Shown here in pieces: positions 17,979 through 26,343 of a stretch of 64,000 nt of DNA (its first letter is position 1; every line of letters starts with the position of its first letter). The notes below the pieces were generated by a model that ran no database searches, had not been told where the DNA came from, and saw only the letters and a program-made list of their open reading frames with translations. Source of the stretch: Nocardioides cynanchi (GTDB lineage Bacteria; Actinomycetota; Actinomycetes; Propionibacteriales; Nocardioidaceae); assembly GCF_008761635.1 (NCBI RefSeq), contig NZ_CP044344.1:558001-622000 (forward strand), given 5' to 3'. Position numbers and translations under genes: made by a program.

Positions 17979-19316
17979 ATGGGCAAGCAGGAAGACTTCG
18001 TGCTGCGCGCGCTCGAGGAGCGCGACGTCCGGTTCGTCCGGCTGTGGTTCACCGACGTGCTCGGGTTCCTCAAGTCGGTCGCGGTCGCGCCGGCCGAGCT
18101 GGAGGGCGCGTTCGACGAGGGGATCGGCTTCGACGGCTCGGCGATCGAGGGTTTCGCCCGGGTCTACGAGTCCGACATGCTCGCCAAGCCCGACCCGTCG
18201 ACCTTCCAGATCCTGCCCTGGCGGGGTGAGGGGCCGAGCACGGCGCGGATGTTCTGCGACATCGTGATGCCCGACGGCTCGCCGTCGTACGCCGACCCGC
18301 GACACGTGCTCAAGCGCACGCTGAGCAACGCGGCCGAGCAGGGCTTCACCTTCTACACCCATCCCGAGATCGAGTTCTACCTGTTCAAGGACGGCCCCGC
18401 TCCCGGCGGCGAGCCGGTGCCGGTCGACCGCAGCGGCTACTTCGACCACACCGCGCAGAGCCAGGGCGCCGACTTCCGCCGTGAGGCGATCACGATGCTG
18501 GAGTCGATGGGCATCTCGGTGGAGTTCAGCCACCACGAGGGAGGCCCGGGCCAGCAGGAGATCGACCTGCGGTACGCCGACGCCCTCTCGACCGCCGACA
18601 ACATCATGACCTTCCGCACCGTGATCCGGGAGGTCGCGCTGAGCCAGGGCATCTGGGCCTCCTTCATGCCCAAGCCGTTCACCGCCCATCCCGGCTCCGG
18701 CATGCACACCCACGTCTCGCTGTTCGAGGGCGACCGCAACGCGTTCTTCGAGGCCGGCGCGGAGTACCAGCTGTCCCGCACCGGCCGGCAGTTCATCGCC
18801 GGCATCCTGCGGCACGCCAGCGAGATCGCCGTGGTCACCAACCAGTGGGTCAACAGCTACAAGCGCCTGCTCGGCGGCGGCGAGGCGCCGTCGTACATCT
18901 GCTGGGGCCACAACAACCGCTCGGCGATGATCCGGGTGCCGATGTACAAGCCGCAGAAGGGTGTCTCCACCCGGATCGAGCTGCGCACGATCGACGCCGC
19001 CTGCAACCCCTACCTCGCGTACGCCGTGACCCTGGCCGCCGGCATGAAGGGGATCGCCGAGGACTACGAGCTGCCCCGCGAGGCCGAGGACGACGTCTGG
19101 ACCCTCACCGAGCGCGAGCGCAAGAGCATGGGGATCGCCCCGCTGCCGAGCAGCCTGTCGGAGGCGATCTCGGTGGCCGAGGACTCCGAGCTCCTGGCGG
19201 AGACCCTCGGCGAGCACGTCTTCGACTTCTTCCTGCGCAACAAGCGCACCGAGTGGCAGGAGTACCGCACCCAGGTCTCCGCGTTCGAGCGCGACCGCAT
19301 GCTGCCGGTCCTCTGA
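17979..19316 (+). CDS. glnA2: type I glutamine synthetase, GlnA2 class
   Basis: ATP-dependent synthesis of glutamine from glutamate and ammonium, dodecameric in the family. The 445 residues contain the glutamine synthetase beta-grasp (VRFVRLWFTDVLG) and catalytic segments GFDGSAIEGF, EIEFYLF, HHEGGPGQQEIDLRY, HPGSGMHTHVSLF and NRSAMIRVP. The position of the adenylylation tyrosine in GlnA1 ([10 protein letters not shown]) is here DYELPREAEDDVW, so regulation by GlnE is not expected; GlnA2-like enzymes in actinobacteria are described as poorly adenylylated. A CACACT box lies 7 nt before the ATG. It is followed by an amidotransferase gene and glnE. Confidence 0.94.
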   Translation: MGKQEDFVLRALEERDVRFVRLWFTDVLGFLKSVAVAPAELEGAFDEGIGFDGSAIEGFARVYESDMLAKPDPSTFQILPWRGEGPSTARMFCDIVMPDGSPSYADPRHVLKRTLSNAAEQGFTFYTHPEIEFYLFKDGPAPGGEPVPVDRSGYFDHTAQSQGADFRREAITMLESMGISVEFSHHEGGPGQQEIDLRYADALSTADNIMTFRTVIREVALSQGIWASFMPKPFTAHPGSGMHTHVSLFEGDRNAFFEAGAEYQLSRTGRQFIAGILRHASEIAVVTNQWVNSYKRLLGGGEAPSYICWGHNNRSAMIRVPMYKPQKGVSTRIELRTIDAACNPYLAYAVTLAAGMKGIAEDYELPREAEDDVWTLTERERKSMGIAPLPSSLSEAISVAEDSELLAETLGEHVFDFFLRNKRTEWQEYRTQVSAFERDRMLPVL

Positions 19317-19324
19317 GAGAGCAC

Positions 19325-19330
19325 TACCTT
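19325..19330 (+). promoter_or_regulatory. -10 box, leaderless start of the amidotransferase gene
   Basis: TACCTT, 6-nt spacer, then GTG. It sits only a few bases after the glnA2 stop, so the amidotransferase-glnE pair may have its own promoter. Confidence 0.5.
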
Positions 19331-19336
19331 GGGCGC

Positions 19337-20059
19337 GTGAGCAGCCCCGTCCTGGTCGTCCAGCACGAGGACGACGACCCGATCCACCTGATGGGCCAGT
19401 GGATGGGCGTCGACCTCGACGTACGCCGTCCCTTCCTCGGCGACGAACTGCCCGCCTCCCTCGACGGGTACGCCGCCCTGGTCGTGATGGGCGGAGCCAT
19501 GGGGGCCAACGACGACGCGACCTTCCCCTGGCTGACTGCGGTCAAGGAGCTGATCCGGCAGGCGGCCGCCGATCGCGTGCCCACGCTGGGCATCTGTCTG
19601 GGCCACCAGCTGGCGGCCGTGGCGCTCGGTGGAGAGGTACGACGCAACCCGGCCGGTCGCCAGTTCGGGCTGTACGACGTGGGCTGGGAGCCTGCCGCCC
19701 ATCTCGACGAGCTGTTCGCGCCGGTGGCGACGCCCCGCCGTGGCGCGCACTGGAACGACGACATCGTCACCCGGCTGCCTGCAGGCGCCCAGGTGATGGC
19801 GCGGGCCGACGCCGGTGACGTGCAGGCGGTGCACTACGCGCCGACGGTCTGGGGCGTGCAGTGGCATCCCGAGGTCGACGAGCCGCTCTTCCGCGGCTGG
19901 CTGGCGGACGGCGACGCCGACCCGGCCGTGGCCGAGGACGCGCTGGCCGCGCTGGCCGCAGCCCGCGACCAGCTCGTCGAGTGGTGGACCCCGCTGGCGG
20001 TCCGGTTCGCCGAGCTCGCCGCCCGGCACGCCACCCAGGTGGAGGCCGCGCGCGCATGA
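19337..20059 (+). CDS. class I glutamine amidotransferase
   Basis: Protein of 240 residues of the GMP synthase-like glutamine amidotransferase fold. The nucleophile cysteine is in LGICLGHQLAAVALGG at about 84-99 and the His-Glu of the triad are in GVQWHPEVDEP at about 175-185. Alone, such domains release ammonia from glutamine and hand it to a partner enzyme, or act as gamma-glutamyl hydrolases. The partner is not obvious. It sits between glnA2 and glnE and its stop overlaps the glnE start (ATGA), so it is co-translated with the glutamine synthetase regulator. That context suggests a role linked to glutamine metabolism, which is inference. Confidence 0.85.
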   Translation: MSSPVLVVQHEDDDPIHLMGQWMGVDLDVRRPFLGDELPASLDGYAALVVMGGAMGANDDATFPWLTAVKELIRQAAADRVPTLGICLGHQLAAVALGGEVRRNPAGRQFGLYDVGWEPAAHLDELFAPVATPRRGAHWNDDIVTRLPAGAQVMARADAGDVQAVHYAPTVWGVQWHPEVDEPLFRGWLADGDADPAVAEDALAALAAARDQLVEWWTPLAVRFAELAARHATQVEAARA

Positions 20060-23031
20060 CCCGTCCCGAGAGCGAGCGGCAGGTGCTGGCCCGCCTCGGC
20101 TTCGAGGACGCCGGCCGGGCCGGCGACGAGCTCGCCCGGCTCGGCGAGCGCTCGGGGCCCCTGGTGGCCCTGCTCGCCCGGACCGCGGACCCCGACCAGG
20201 CCCTGTCCGCTCTGGTACGACTGGCCGAGCGCGCCGGGCCCGGGCTGGTGCCGGAGCTCGCCGACGACGAGGGCACCTCGATGCGCCTGCTCTCGGTGCT
20301 CGGGGCGAGCCAGGCGCTGGGCGACCACCTGGTCCGGCACCCCGAGCAGTGGCGCGAGCTGACCGACCCCTGGCTGGGCTCGACCCGGCCGACGGCCCAC
20401 GCCGTACGCGCGGGGCTGCTCGAGGCCGTGGGCGCCGACCCGGCCGACCCCGAGCCGGTGGCGACCGTGACCGGTCCGGCCGCCTCGGACGCGCTCCGGG
20501 TGGAGTACCGCCGCGTGCTGACCCGGCTGGCCGCCCGCGACCTCGCGCACCACCTCGGGGTCGACGACGCCGCCGCCGAGCTGTCCGACCTCGCCACCGG
20601 CACGCTGGAGGCGGCCCTGGCCGTGGCGCGGTCGCGGGTCCCCGACGCCCACACCGCCCGCCTCGCGGTGATCGGGCTGGGCAAGTGCGGTGGGCACGAG
20701 CTCAACTACGTCTCCGACGTCGACGTGCTCTACGTCTTCGAGCCGGCCGACGGTGCCGACGAGGGAGCGGCCGCGCGGGTCGCGGCCCAGCTCGCCTCGC
20801 ACCTGATGCAGGTCTGCTCCGAGCACACCGCCGAGGGCACGATCTGGCCGGTCGACGCCAACCTGCGGCCCGAGGGTGCCGCGGGGCCGCTGGTCAGGAC
20901 CCTGGCCAGCCACCGCGCCTACTACGAGCGGTGGGCCAAGACGTGGGAGTTCCAGGCCATGCTCAAGGCCCGGCCGGTGGCCGGCGACCAGGCCCTGGGA
21001 GAGGCGTTCCTCGACCTGGTGACGCCGATGGTGTGGCGCGTCTCCGAGCGTGAGGGGTTCGTCGGCGACGTGCAGGCGATGCGCCGTCGGGTGCTCGACA
21101 ACATCCCGCCGCGGGAGGCGCAGCGGCAGCTCAAGCTCGGGTCCGGTGGTCTGCGCGACGTGGAGTTCGCCGTCCAGCTCCTCCAGCTCGTGCACGGCCG
21201 GGCCGACGAGAAGATCCACCAGCGCGCGACACTCAGCGCCCTCGGCGCGCTGACCGAGCGGGGCTACGTCGGGCGCGAGGACGGCGAGGCGCTGCACCGG
21301 GCGTACGCGTTCCTGCGCACCCTGGAGCACCGGATCCAGCTCCAGCACCTGCGGCGCACCCACGTCGTACCCGCCGACGATGCGTCGTTGCGCCGGCTGG
21401 GTCGCAGCATGGGTTTCGGCAAGGACCCGGGGAAGGCCCTCGAGGAGGTCTGGGCCCACCATCGCCTCGAGGTACGCCGACTTCACGAGAAGCTGTTCTA
21501 CCGGCCGCTGCTGGAGGCGGTCGCCCGGGTGCCGGCCGGTGGGGCACGACTCACGCCCGAGGCGGCCGGGGTCCGGCTCGCCGCCCTGGGGTACGCCGAC
21601 CCGACCGCCGCCCTGCGCCACCTCGAGGCCCTGACCAGCGGCGTCTCCCGCACCGCGGCGATCCAGCGCACCCTGCTCCCGGCGATGCTCGAGTGGTTCG
21701 CGGACGCCCCCGACCCCGACGCGGGGCTCTTCGGCTTCCGGCGGATCAGCGAGAGCCTCGGCTCCACGCACTGGTACCTCAAGACCCTGCGTGACGAGGG
21801 GCAGGTCGCCGAACGGCTGGCCCGGCTGCTGGCCACCTCGCGCTACGCCACCGACCTGCTCGAGCGCGAGCCCGAAGGGGTGCGGATGCTGGGGGAGGAC
21901 CTCACCCCACGCTCGTCGGAGACCCTGACCGCGCAGATGCGCGCCACCGCCGAGCGCCAGGCGGACGCCGGCGAGGCGGTGCGGTCGATCCGGGCGGTCC
22001 GGCGCCGTGAGCTGTTCCGGATCGCGGTCGGCGAGCTGTTCGGCGAGATCGAGGTCGCCGAGGTCGGCGCGGCCCTGTCCCGGCTCACCGACGCCACCCT
22101 CGAGGCGACGCTGGAGGTGGCCGGCCGGTCGGTGCGGGCCCAGCGGGGGCTCGACCGGGCACCGACCCGGATCGCGATCGTGGCGATGGGTCGCTACGGC
22201 GGCTTCGAGCTCTCCTACGGCAGCGACGCCGACGTGATGTTCGTGCACGAGCCCGAGGACGCCGACGACGGCGGCGCGGGCGGCGACCCCACGGCGTACG
22301 CCCAGGCGGTGGCCAACGAGGTGCGGTCCCTGCTGATCGCCCCGGCCGGCGACCCGGCGCTGGTGGTCGACGCGGACCTGCGGCCCGAGGGCAAGCAGGG
22401 TCCGCTGGTCCGCACGCTCGCGTCGTACGCCGCCTACTACGCGAAGTGGTCCAAGGTCTGGGAGGCGCAGGCGCTGCTGCGGGCCGACGCCGTGGTCGGT
22501 GACGCCGGGGTGCGCGAGCGCTTCACCTCGCTGATCGACCCGCTGCGCTACCCCCCGGAGGGGATCAGCGAGGCCGATGTCGTCGAGGTACGCCGGATCA
22601 AGGCTCGCGTGGACCGCGAGCGGCTGCCGCGGGGGGCCGACCCCCAGACCCACCTCAAGCTCGGCCGCGGTGGCCTGGCCGACATCGAGTGGACCGTCCA
22701 GCTGCTCCAGCTCAGGTACGCCGGCCGGGTCGCCGCCCTGCGCAGCCCGCGGACCCTCACCGCACTGGCCGCCGCGCGTGAGGCCGAGCTGCTCTCGGCC
22801 GTCGATGCCGACGCGCTGGACCGGGCCTGGCGCTCGGTGAGTCGGCTGCGCAACGCGATCACCCTGGTCACCGGCAAGAGCGGCGACCAGCTGCCCCGCG
22901 ACGCCCGCGAGCGGGCGGCGGTGGCGAGCATCCTCGACTACGGCTCCGGTCACTCCGACGAGATGGTCAACGACTACCTGCGCACGACGCGCCGCGCCCG
23001 GGCCGTGGTCGACCGGATCTTCTGGGAGTGA
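20056..23031 (+). CDS. glnE: glutamine synthetase adenylyltransferase/deadenylase
   Basis: Bifunctional regulator that inactivates glutamine synthetase by adding AMP to a tyrosine and reverses it by phosphorolysis. The 991 residues hold two nucleotidyltransferase domains: the first has GLGKCGGHELNYVSDVDVLY at about 204-223, the second AMGRYGGFELSYGSDADVMF at about 707-726; both carry the G(G/K)xELxxxSDxD pattern. Each is followed by a GlnD-type helical domain (KLGSGGLRDVEFAVQLLQL, KLGRGGLADIEWTVQLLQL). The first domain is usually the deadenylase, the second the adenylylase. The likely target is the GlnA encoded at 37.3 kb. ATG overlaps the previous stop. Confidence 0.96.
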   Translation: MTRPESERQVLARLGFEDAGRAGDELARLGERSGPLVALLARTADPDQALSALVRLAERAGPGLVPELADDEGTSMRLLSVLGASQALGDHLVRHPEQWRELTDPWLGSTRPTAHAVRAGLLEAVGADPADPEPVATVTGPAASDALRVEYRRVLTRLAARDLAHHLGVDDAAAELSDLATGTLEAALAVARSRVPDAHTARLAVIGLGKCGGHELNYVSDVDVLYVFEPADGADEGAAARVAAQLASHLMQVCSEHTAEGTIWPVDANLRPEGAAGPLVRTLASHRAYYERWAKTWEFQAMLKARPVAGDQALGEAFLDLVTPMVWRVSEREGFVGDVQAMRRRVLDNIPPREAQRQLKLGSGGLRDVEFAVQLLQLVHGRADEKIHQRATLSALGALTERGYVGREDGEALHRAYAFLRTLEHRIQLQHLRRTHVVPADDASLRRLGRSMGFGKDPGKALEEVWAHHRLEVRRLHEKLFYRPLLEAVARVPAGGARLTPEAAGVRLAALGYADPTAALRHLEALTSGVSRTAAIQRTLLPAMLEWFADAPDPDAGLFGFRRISESLGSTHWYLKTLRDEGQVAERLARLLATSRYATDLLEREPEGVRMLGEDLTPRSSETLTAQMRATAERQADAGEAVRSIRAVRRRELFRIAVGELFGEIEVAEVGAALSRLTDATLEATLEVAGRSVRAQRGLDRAPTRIAIVAMGRYGGFELSYGSDADVMFVHEPEDADDGGAGGDPTAYAQAVANEVRSLLIAPAGDPALVVDADLRPEGKQGPLVRTLASYAAYYAKWSKVWEAQALLRADAVVGDAGVRERFTSLIDPLRYPPEGISEADVVEVRRIKARVDRERLPRGADPQTHLKLGRGGLADIEWTVQLLQLRYAGRVAALRSPRTLTALAAAREAELLSAVDADALDRAWRSVSRLRNAITLVTGKSGDQLPRDARERAAVASILDYGSGHSDEMVNDYLRTTRRARAVVDRIFWE

Positions 23032-23049
23032 CCGGTCGGGTCGGCGGGC

Positions 23050-23436
23050 TCAGGGCGACACGTCGGCGGTCCGGGCCAGCCAGGTCACCGTGACCACCTT
23101 GCCGCGGTCCCGAGCCGTGACCACCCAGGCGTCGGCGAGCCGGTCGACGATGCCGAGGCCGCGACCGTTGACGGCGTCCTCGTCGGGCGTGCCCAGCACC
23201 GGCCAGCCGTCGGCGTCGTCCTCGACCAGCAGGTCGAGCCGCTCGGGGGTGGTCCGCACGCTGAGGTCGACCCAATCCGCGCCGCCGCGCACCGAGTTGG
23301 TGACCAGCTCGCTGGCGATCAGGACGACGTCGTCGACGGGCACGCCCGGTGGCAGGGACAGAGACCCCAGCTGCCGCGCGACGTACGACCGGGCCTCGGC
23401 GGGAGCCCGCCGGTCGGCGGCGAGCCGGGCGGTCAC
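23050..23436 (-). CDS. anti-sigma factor-type serine kinase (HATPase)
   Basis: Protein of 128 residues of the RsbW/SpoIIAB-like ATPase family. The N-box appears as VVLIASELVTNSVRGGADW, the G1 box as LVEDDADGWP, and GRGLGIVDRLADAW matches the G2 box. Such kinases hold a sigma factor until a dephosphorylated STAS partner binds them. GTG start overlaps the upstream phosphatase stop (GTGA), so the two are made together. With the phosphatase and STAS genes it forms a partner-switching module. No sigma factor gene is adjacent, so the target lies elsewhere, or the module controls another output. Confidence 0.85.
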   Translation of the reverse strand: MTARLAADRRAPAEARSYVARQLGSLSLPPGVPVDDVVLIASELVTNSVRGGADWVDLSVRTTPERLDLLVEDDADGWPVLGTPDEDAVNGRGLGIVDRLADAWVVTARDRGKVVTVTWLARTADVSP

Positions 23437-25067
23437 ACGCCCACCCGGCGCAGGGCCAGCACGGCGACGTCGTCGACCATGCGCTCGTCGCGCATGGAGG
23501 TCACGACCTGCTCGACGAACGACGGCAGCGGACGTGATCCGAGCCTCCGAGCCACCTCGACGAGCCGCTGCATGCCCGCGTCGATGACCTCGGCCCGTCG
23601 CTCGACGAGGCCGTCGGTGTAGGCCATCAGCGTCGCGCCCGGAGGCATGGTGAACGTCGACCGCTCGTAGGTGAACGCGCCGGCGCCGAGTGGCAGCCCC
23701 ACCGGCATCGGCACGAACGACGCGCCGGCCTCCGAGACCAGCAGGGGGAGGGGGTGGCCCGCGTTGGCGACGCTGATCTCGCCGGTCCGCCAGTTCCCCA
23801 CTCCCACGAGCACGGTGATGATGTGGCCGTCGGTGGTCACGTCGAACTGGCGCGAGCACTTCTCCAGCGCCGTGTCCGGACCGTCGCCGTCGAAGAGGTA
23901 GGCGCGCAATGTGAACCGGGCCCGGGCCATCTCGGCCACCGCGTCCACGCCGTTGCCCGACACGTCGCCGACGACGAACGCGAACGTGTCGTCCCCGACC
24001 GCGATCGCGCTGTACCAGTCGCCCCCGATGTCGATGCCCTGCGCCCCGGCGACGTACTCCGACGACACCTCCATGCCGGGGATCCCCGGGTTGGCCTGGG
24101 GCAGCAGGGCACGCTGGAGCCGTTCCGACAGGCTCCGCTGCTCGCCGTACAGGGTGTCGACGCGCTGGTAGAGGGTGGTGATGGTGTCGGTGTCGCTCTC
24201 GGCGCGCAGTCGTGAGCGGATCAGCTGGCGGGCGACCAGGGCCAGGGCCAGGGTGAGCAGCAGCCCGCTGAGCAGGAGGATCCACGGCAGCCGCTCGCTG
24301 AGGCCGCTGCCGAGGTGGCGCCGGGCACGGGTGGTCAGGATCAGCGTCGAGTTCCCGAACGGGATCGAGACCTGGGCGGTGAGCCCGGTCAGCGGCAGGG
24401 TCGCGGGGTCGACGTCGGTCGTGGTCATCGCCGCGGTGTCGGTGGTGCCGCCGAGGTAGATGGCGTAGTCGAGGTCGGCGTAGGCGGAGTTGCGGTCGAC
24501 CGGGGCGCGACGGTCCGCCGGGATCGCCCGTTCGGCGTAGATGACGTAGCCGGAGCCGGGGTCGCCGACGGCGTAGGCGATCCGGATCTGTGCCCCGACG
24601 TCGACCCGACGCACGGCGAACGTCGTGCCCGGCAGCGCCTGGCCGAGGAAGTCCTGCATCTGCGGGCCCTGGGGGTCCAGCCCGGGGGCGTCGCCGATCG
24701 CGGCCACCCGGGTGAACGAACCTCCCTGCCGGTGCCACAAGGAGGCAGAGGTGAAGGTCTTCCCGGTGCCGGCGACCTGGGCGAAGATCCGGGTGAAGGC
24801 GGTCGCGTCCCGGCCGTGGCCGATCGCCCCTTGGGCGGCCAGGGCCGCGTTCATCGGTTGCTGGATGGTCAGGATCGCGGTCGACAGGACGGCGGCGGCC
24901 TGGCGGGTCTGGGTCTGGAGCAGGCGCTGCTCGGTGTTCGTGTCCGCCCGGGCCACCGCCCAGGTCGCCAGCGCCGTCAGCAGCACGCCCAGCACGCAGA
25001 TGCCCGCCACCAGACGGGCGGGCCGTCGCAGTGCGGGGCTGCGGGCCGGTGCCGGCGAGTCGGTCAC
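23433..25067 (-). CDS. membrane sensor with SpoIIE-type PP2C phosphatase domain
   Basis: Protein of 544 residues. A membrane helix at about 21-41 (RLVAGICVLGVLLTALATW), an extracytoplasmic region of about 200 residues that may be CHASE-like, and a second helix at about 253-273 precede the cytosolic PP2C domain (about 315-544). The phosphatase has GIDIGGDWYSAI with the metal aspartate, FVVGDVSGNGVDAVAEMA, ISVANAGHPLPLL, LLMAYTDGLVERR and DDVAVLAL. It is expected to dephosphorylate the STAS protein encoded just upstream in response to an external signal. The signal is not known. A 40-bp gap separates it from the STAS gene. Confidence 0.9.
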   Translation of the reverse strand: MTDSPAPARSPALRRPARLVAGICVLGVLLTALATWAVARADTNTEQRLLQTQTRQAAAVLSTAILTIQQPMNAALAAQGAIGHGRDATAFTRIFAQVAGTGKTFTSASLWHRQGGSFTRVAAIGDAPGLDPQGPQMQDFLGQALPGTTFAVRRVDVGAQIRIAYAVGDPGSGYVIYAERAIPADRRAPVDRNSAYADLDYAIYLGGTTDTAAMTTTDVDPATLPLTGLTAQVSIPFGNSTLILTTRARRHLGSGLSERLPWILLLSGLLLTLALALVARQLIRSRLRAESDTDTITTLYQRVDTLYGEQRSLSERLQRALLPQANPGIPGMEVSSEYVAGAQGIDIGGDWYSAIAVGDDTFAFVVGDVSGNGVDAVAEMARARFTLRAYLFDGDGPDTALEKCSRQFDVTTDGHIITVLVGVGNWRTGEISVANAGHPLPLLVSEAGASFVPMPVGLPLGAGAFTYERSTFTMPPGATLMAYTDGLVERRAEVIDAGMQRLVEVARRLGSRPLPSFVEQVVTSMRDERMVDDVAVLALRRVGV

Positions 25068-25107
25068 GACCTCGGCCGTCTCGTCCCGCGGCCGGGCCGG
25101 GACGGCA

Positions 25108-25425
25108 TCAAGCCTCCCGGGGCGCGATGTCGAACGCGTGGTGGAGCCCGGTGATCTCCAGCAGCCGGTGCGTCGCCGGGCTCACGTCCACCAGGGACAC
25201 CTTCGTGCCGGTCTCCGAGCCCTCCTTCCGGACGCGGACCAGGGCTCCGAGACCGCTGGAGTCGATGAACGTGACCCGTCCGAGGTCGATCTCAACTCGG
25301 TCGGAACGCTCCAGGCAGGGGAGCGCGAGCTCGAGGAACTCGTCGACGTCGGCGAGGTCGAAGTCGCCCTCGATCGACACGACGACGCTGCCGTCGCTGC
25401 CGTCGCCTGTGCGGAACTGCGCCAC
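25108..25425 (-). CDS. STAS-domain anti-anti-sigma factor
   Basis: Protein of 105 residues covering one STAS domain. The key serine is in VTFIDSSGLGALVRVRKEG, the usual site of phosphorylation by the cognate kinase, and SVVVSIEGDFDLADVDEFLE forms the first strands. GTG at 25425 is chosen because AGGAGC precedes it by about 4 nt and the frame to the left has no family-like sequence. First gene of the three-gene module STAS - phosphatase - kinase: the dephosphorylated STAS should sequester the kinase. Confidence 0.88.
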   Translation of the reverse strand: MAQFRTGDGSDGSVVVSIEGDFDLADVDEFLELALPCLERSDRVEIDLGRVTFIDSSGLGALVRVRKEGSETGTKVSLVDVSPATHRLLEITGLHHAFDIAPREA

Positions 25426-25521
25426 TGTTGCTCCTGCCCCACTCCGGTGTTGAGGTGAAAATAGCGGAAGATCGGTCCCGAGTCGCTTGCTTCGCGACGT
25501 CGTGGGCCGCACGGTGGTGCG

Positions 25522-26298
25522 ATGGACACCACCGAACGGGCCGCCGCGCTCCGCGCCCTGCACGTCGCCCCCGAGCTGCTCACCCTGGTGAACGTCTGGG
25601 ACGTCGCCAGCGCCCGGGTCGTGGCCTCGACGCCGGGCACCACGGCCCTGGCCACCGCCAGCCACGCCATCGCCGCGTCGTACGGCTATCCGGACGGCGA
25701 GCAGATCCCTCGCGACCTGATGCTCGAGGCCGTCGGCCGGATCGCCGGGGCCGTCGACCTCCCGGTCACGGCCGACCTCGAAGCAGGGTACGGCGACGCC
25801 GGCGAGACCTGCCGTCGCGCGATCGGTCTCGGTGTCGTGGGCGCCAACATCGAGGACCAGCTCCGGCCCCTGGCCGACGCGGTGGCCGCGGTCGAGGCGG
25901 TGATCCGGGCGGCGGCCGCGGAGGGTGTCCCGGACTTCGTGCTCAACGCCCGCACCGACGCGGTTCTCCACGCGGGGGACCGCGACCCCGACGACGCGCT
26001 GGCCGACGCGATCGTGCGTGGGCGGGCGTTCCTCGAGGTCGGTGCTCCGGTCGTGTTCGTGCCGGGCGCCCTGACGGACGTGCAGGTGCAGGCTCTCGTG
26101 GAGGCGTTCGGCCCGCAGCGGCTCTCGGTGCTGCCGGTGCCCGGTGGTCCCTCCCTGGCCCGGCTGCAGGAGCTCGGGGTGGCCCGGGCCAGCTTCGGGC
26201 CCTTCCCGCAGCGGGTGGCCCTGACCGCCCTCCAGGAGATGGTCGAGGGAGTGTCCCGCGGCGAGGGCATCCCGCCGGGCACCCGCACCCTCACCTGA
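25522..26298 (+). CDS. isocitrate lyase/PEP mutase family protein
   Basis: Protein of 258 residues with the isocitrate lyase/phosphoenolpyruvate mutase barrel. Family segments are NVWDVASARV, GYPDGEQIPRDLMLEAVGRIAGAVDLPVTADLEAGYG, a metal-binding region with ADLE and NIEDQ, and NARTDAV. It lacks an obvious KKCGH catalytic cysteine motif of isocitrate lyase, so it more likely breaks or makes a C-C or C-P bond in a small 2-oxo acid, as in oxaloacetate decarboxylase or methylisocitrate lyase relatives; the substrate is not shown. The gene is divergent from the STAS gene and precedes the PLP lyase by 45 bp. Confidence 0.85.
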   Translation: MDTTERAAALRALHVAPELLTLVNVWDVASARVVASTPGTTALATASHAIAASYGYPDGEQIPRDLMLEAVGRIAGAVDLPVTADLEAGYGDAGETCRRAIGLGVVGANIEDQLRPLADAVAAVEAVIRAAAAEGVPDFVLNARTDAVLHAGDRDPDDALADAIVRGRAFLEVGAPVVFVPGALTDVQVQALVEAFGPQRLSVLPVPGGPSLARLQELGVARASFGPFPQRVALTALQEMVEGVSRGEGIPPGTRTLT

Positions 26299-26343
26299 GC
26301 AAACCCGGTTGGCGTGAGCCCACCCGGCTGGTTGGGTGGGGCC

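Noticed and set aside
17935..17980. GlnR site before glnA2
   Set aside because: One a-half (GTAAC) is followed after 6 nt by GCGAC, which does not match the b-half; one imperfect pair is weak evidence.
19834..22953. 1039-codon minus-strand frame antisense to glnE
   Set aside because: GlnE on the plus strand has all domains and motifs; high-GC third-position bias opens the complementary frame.
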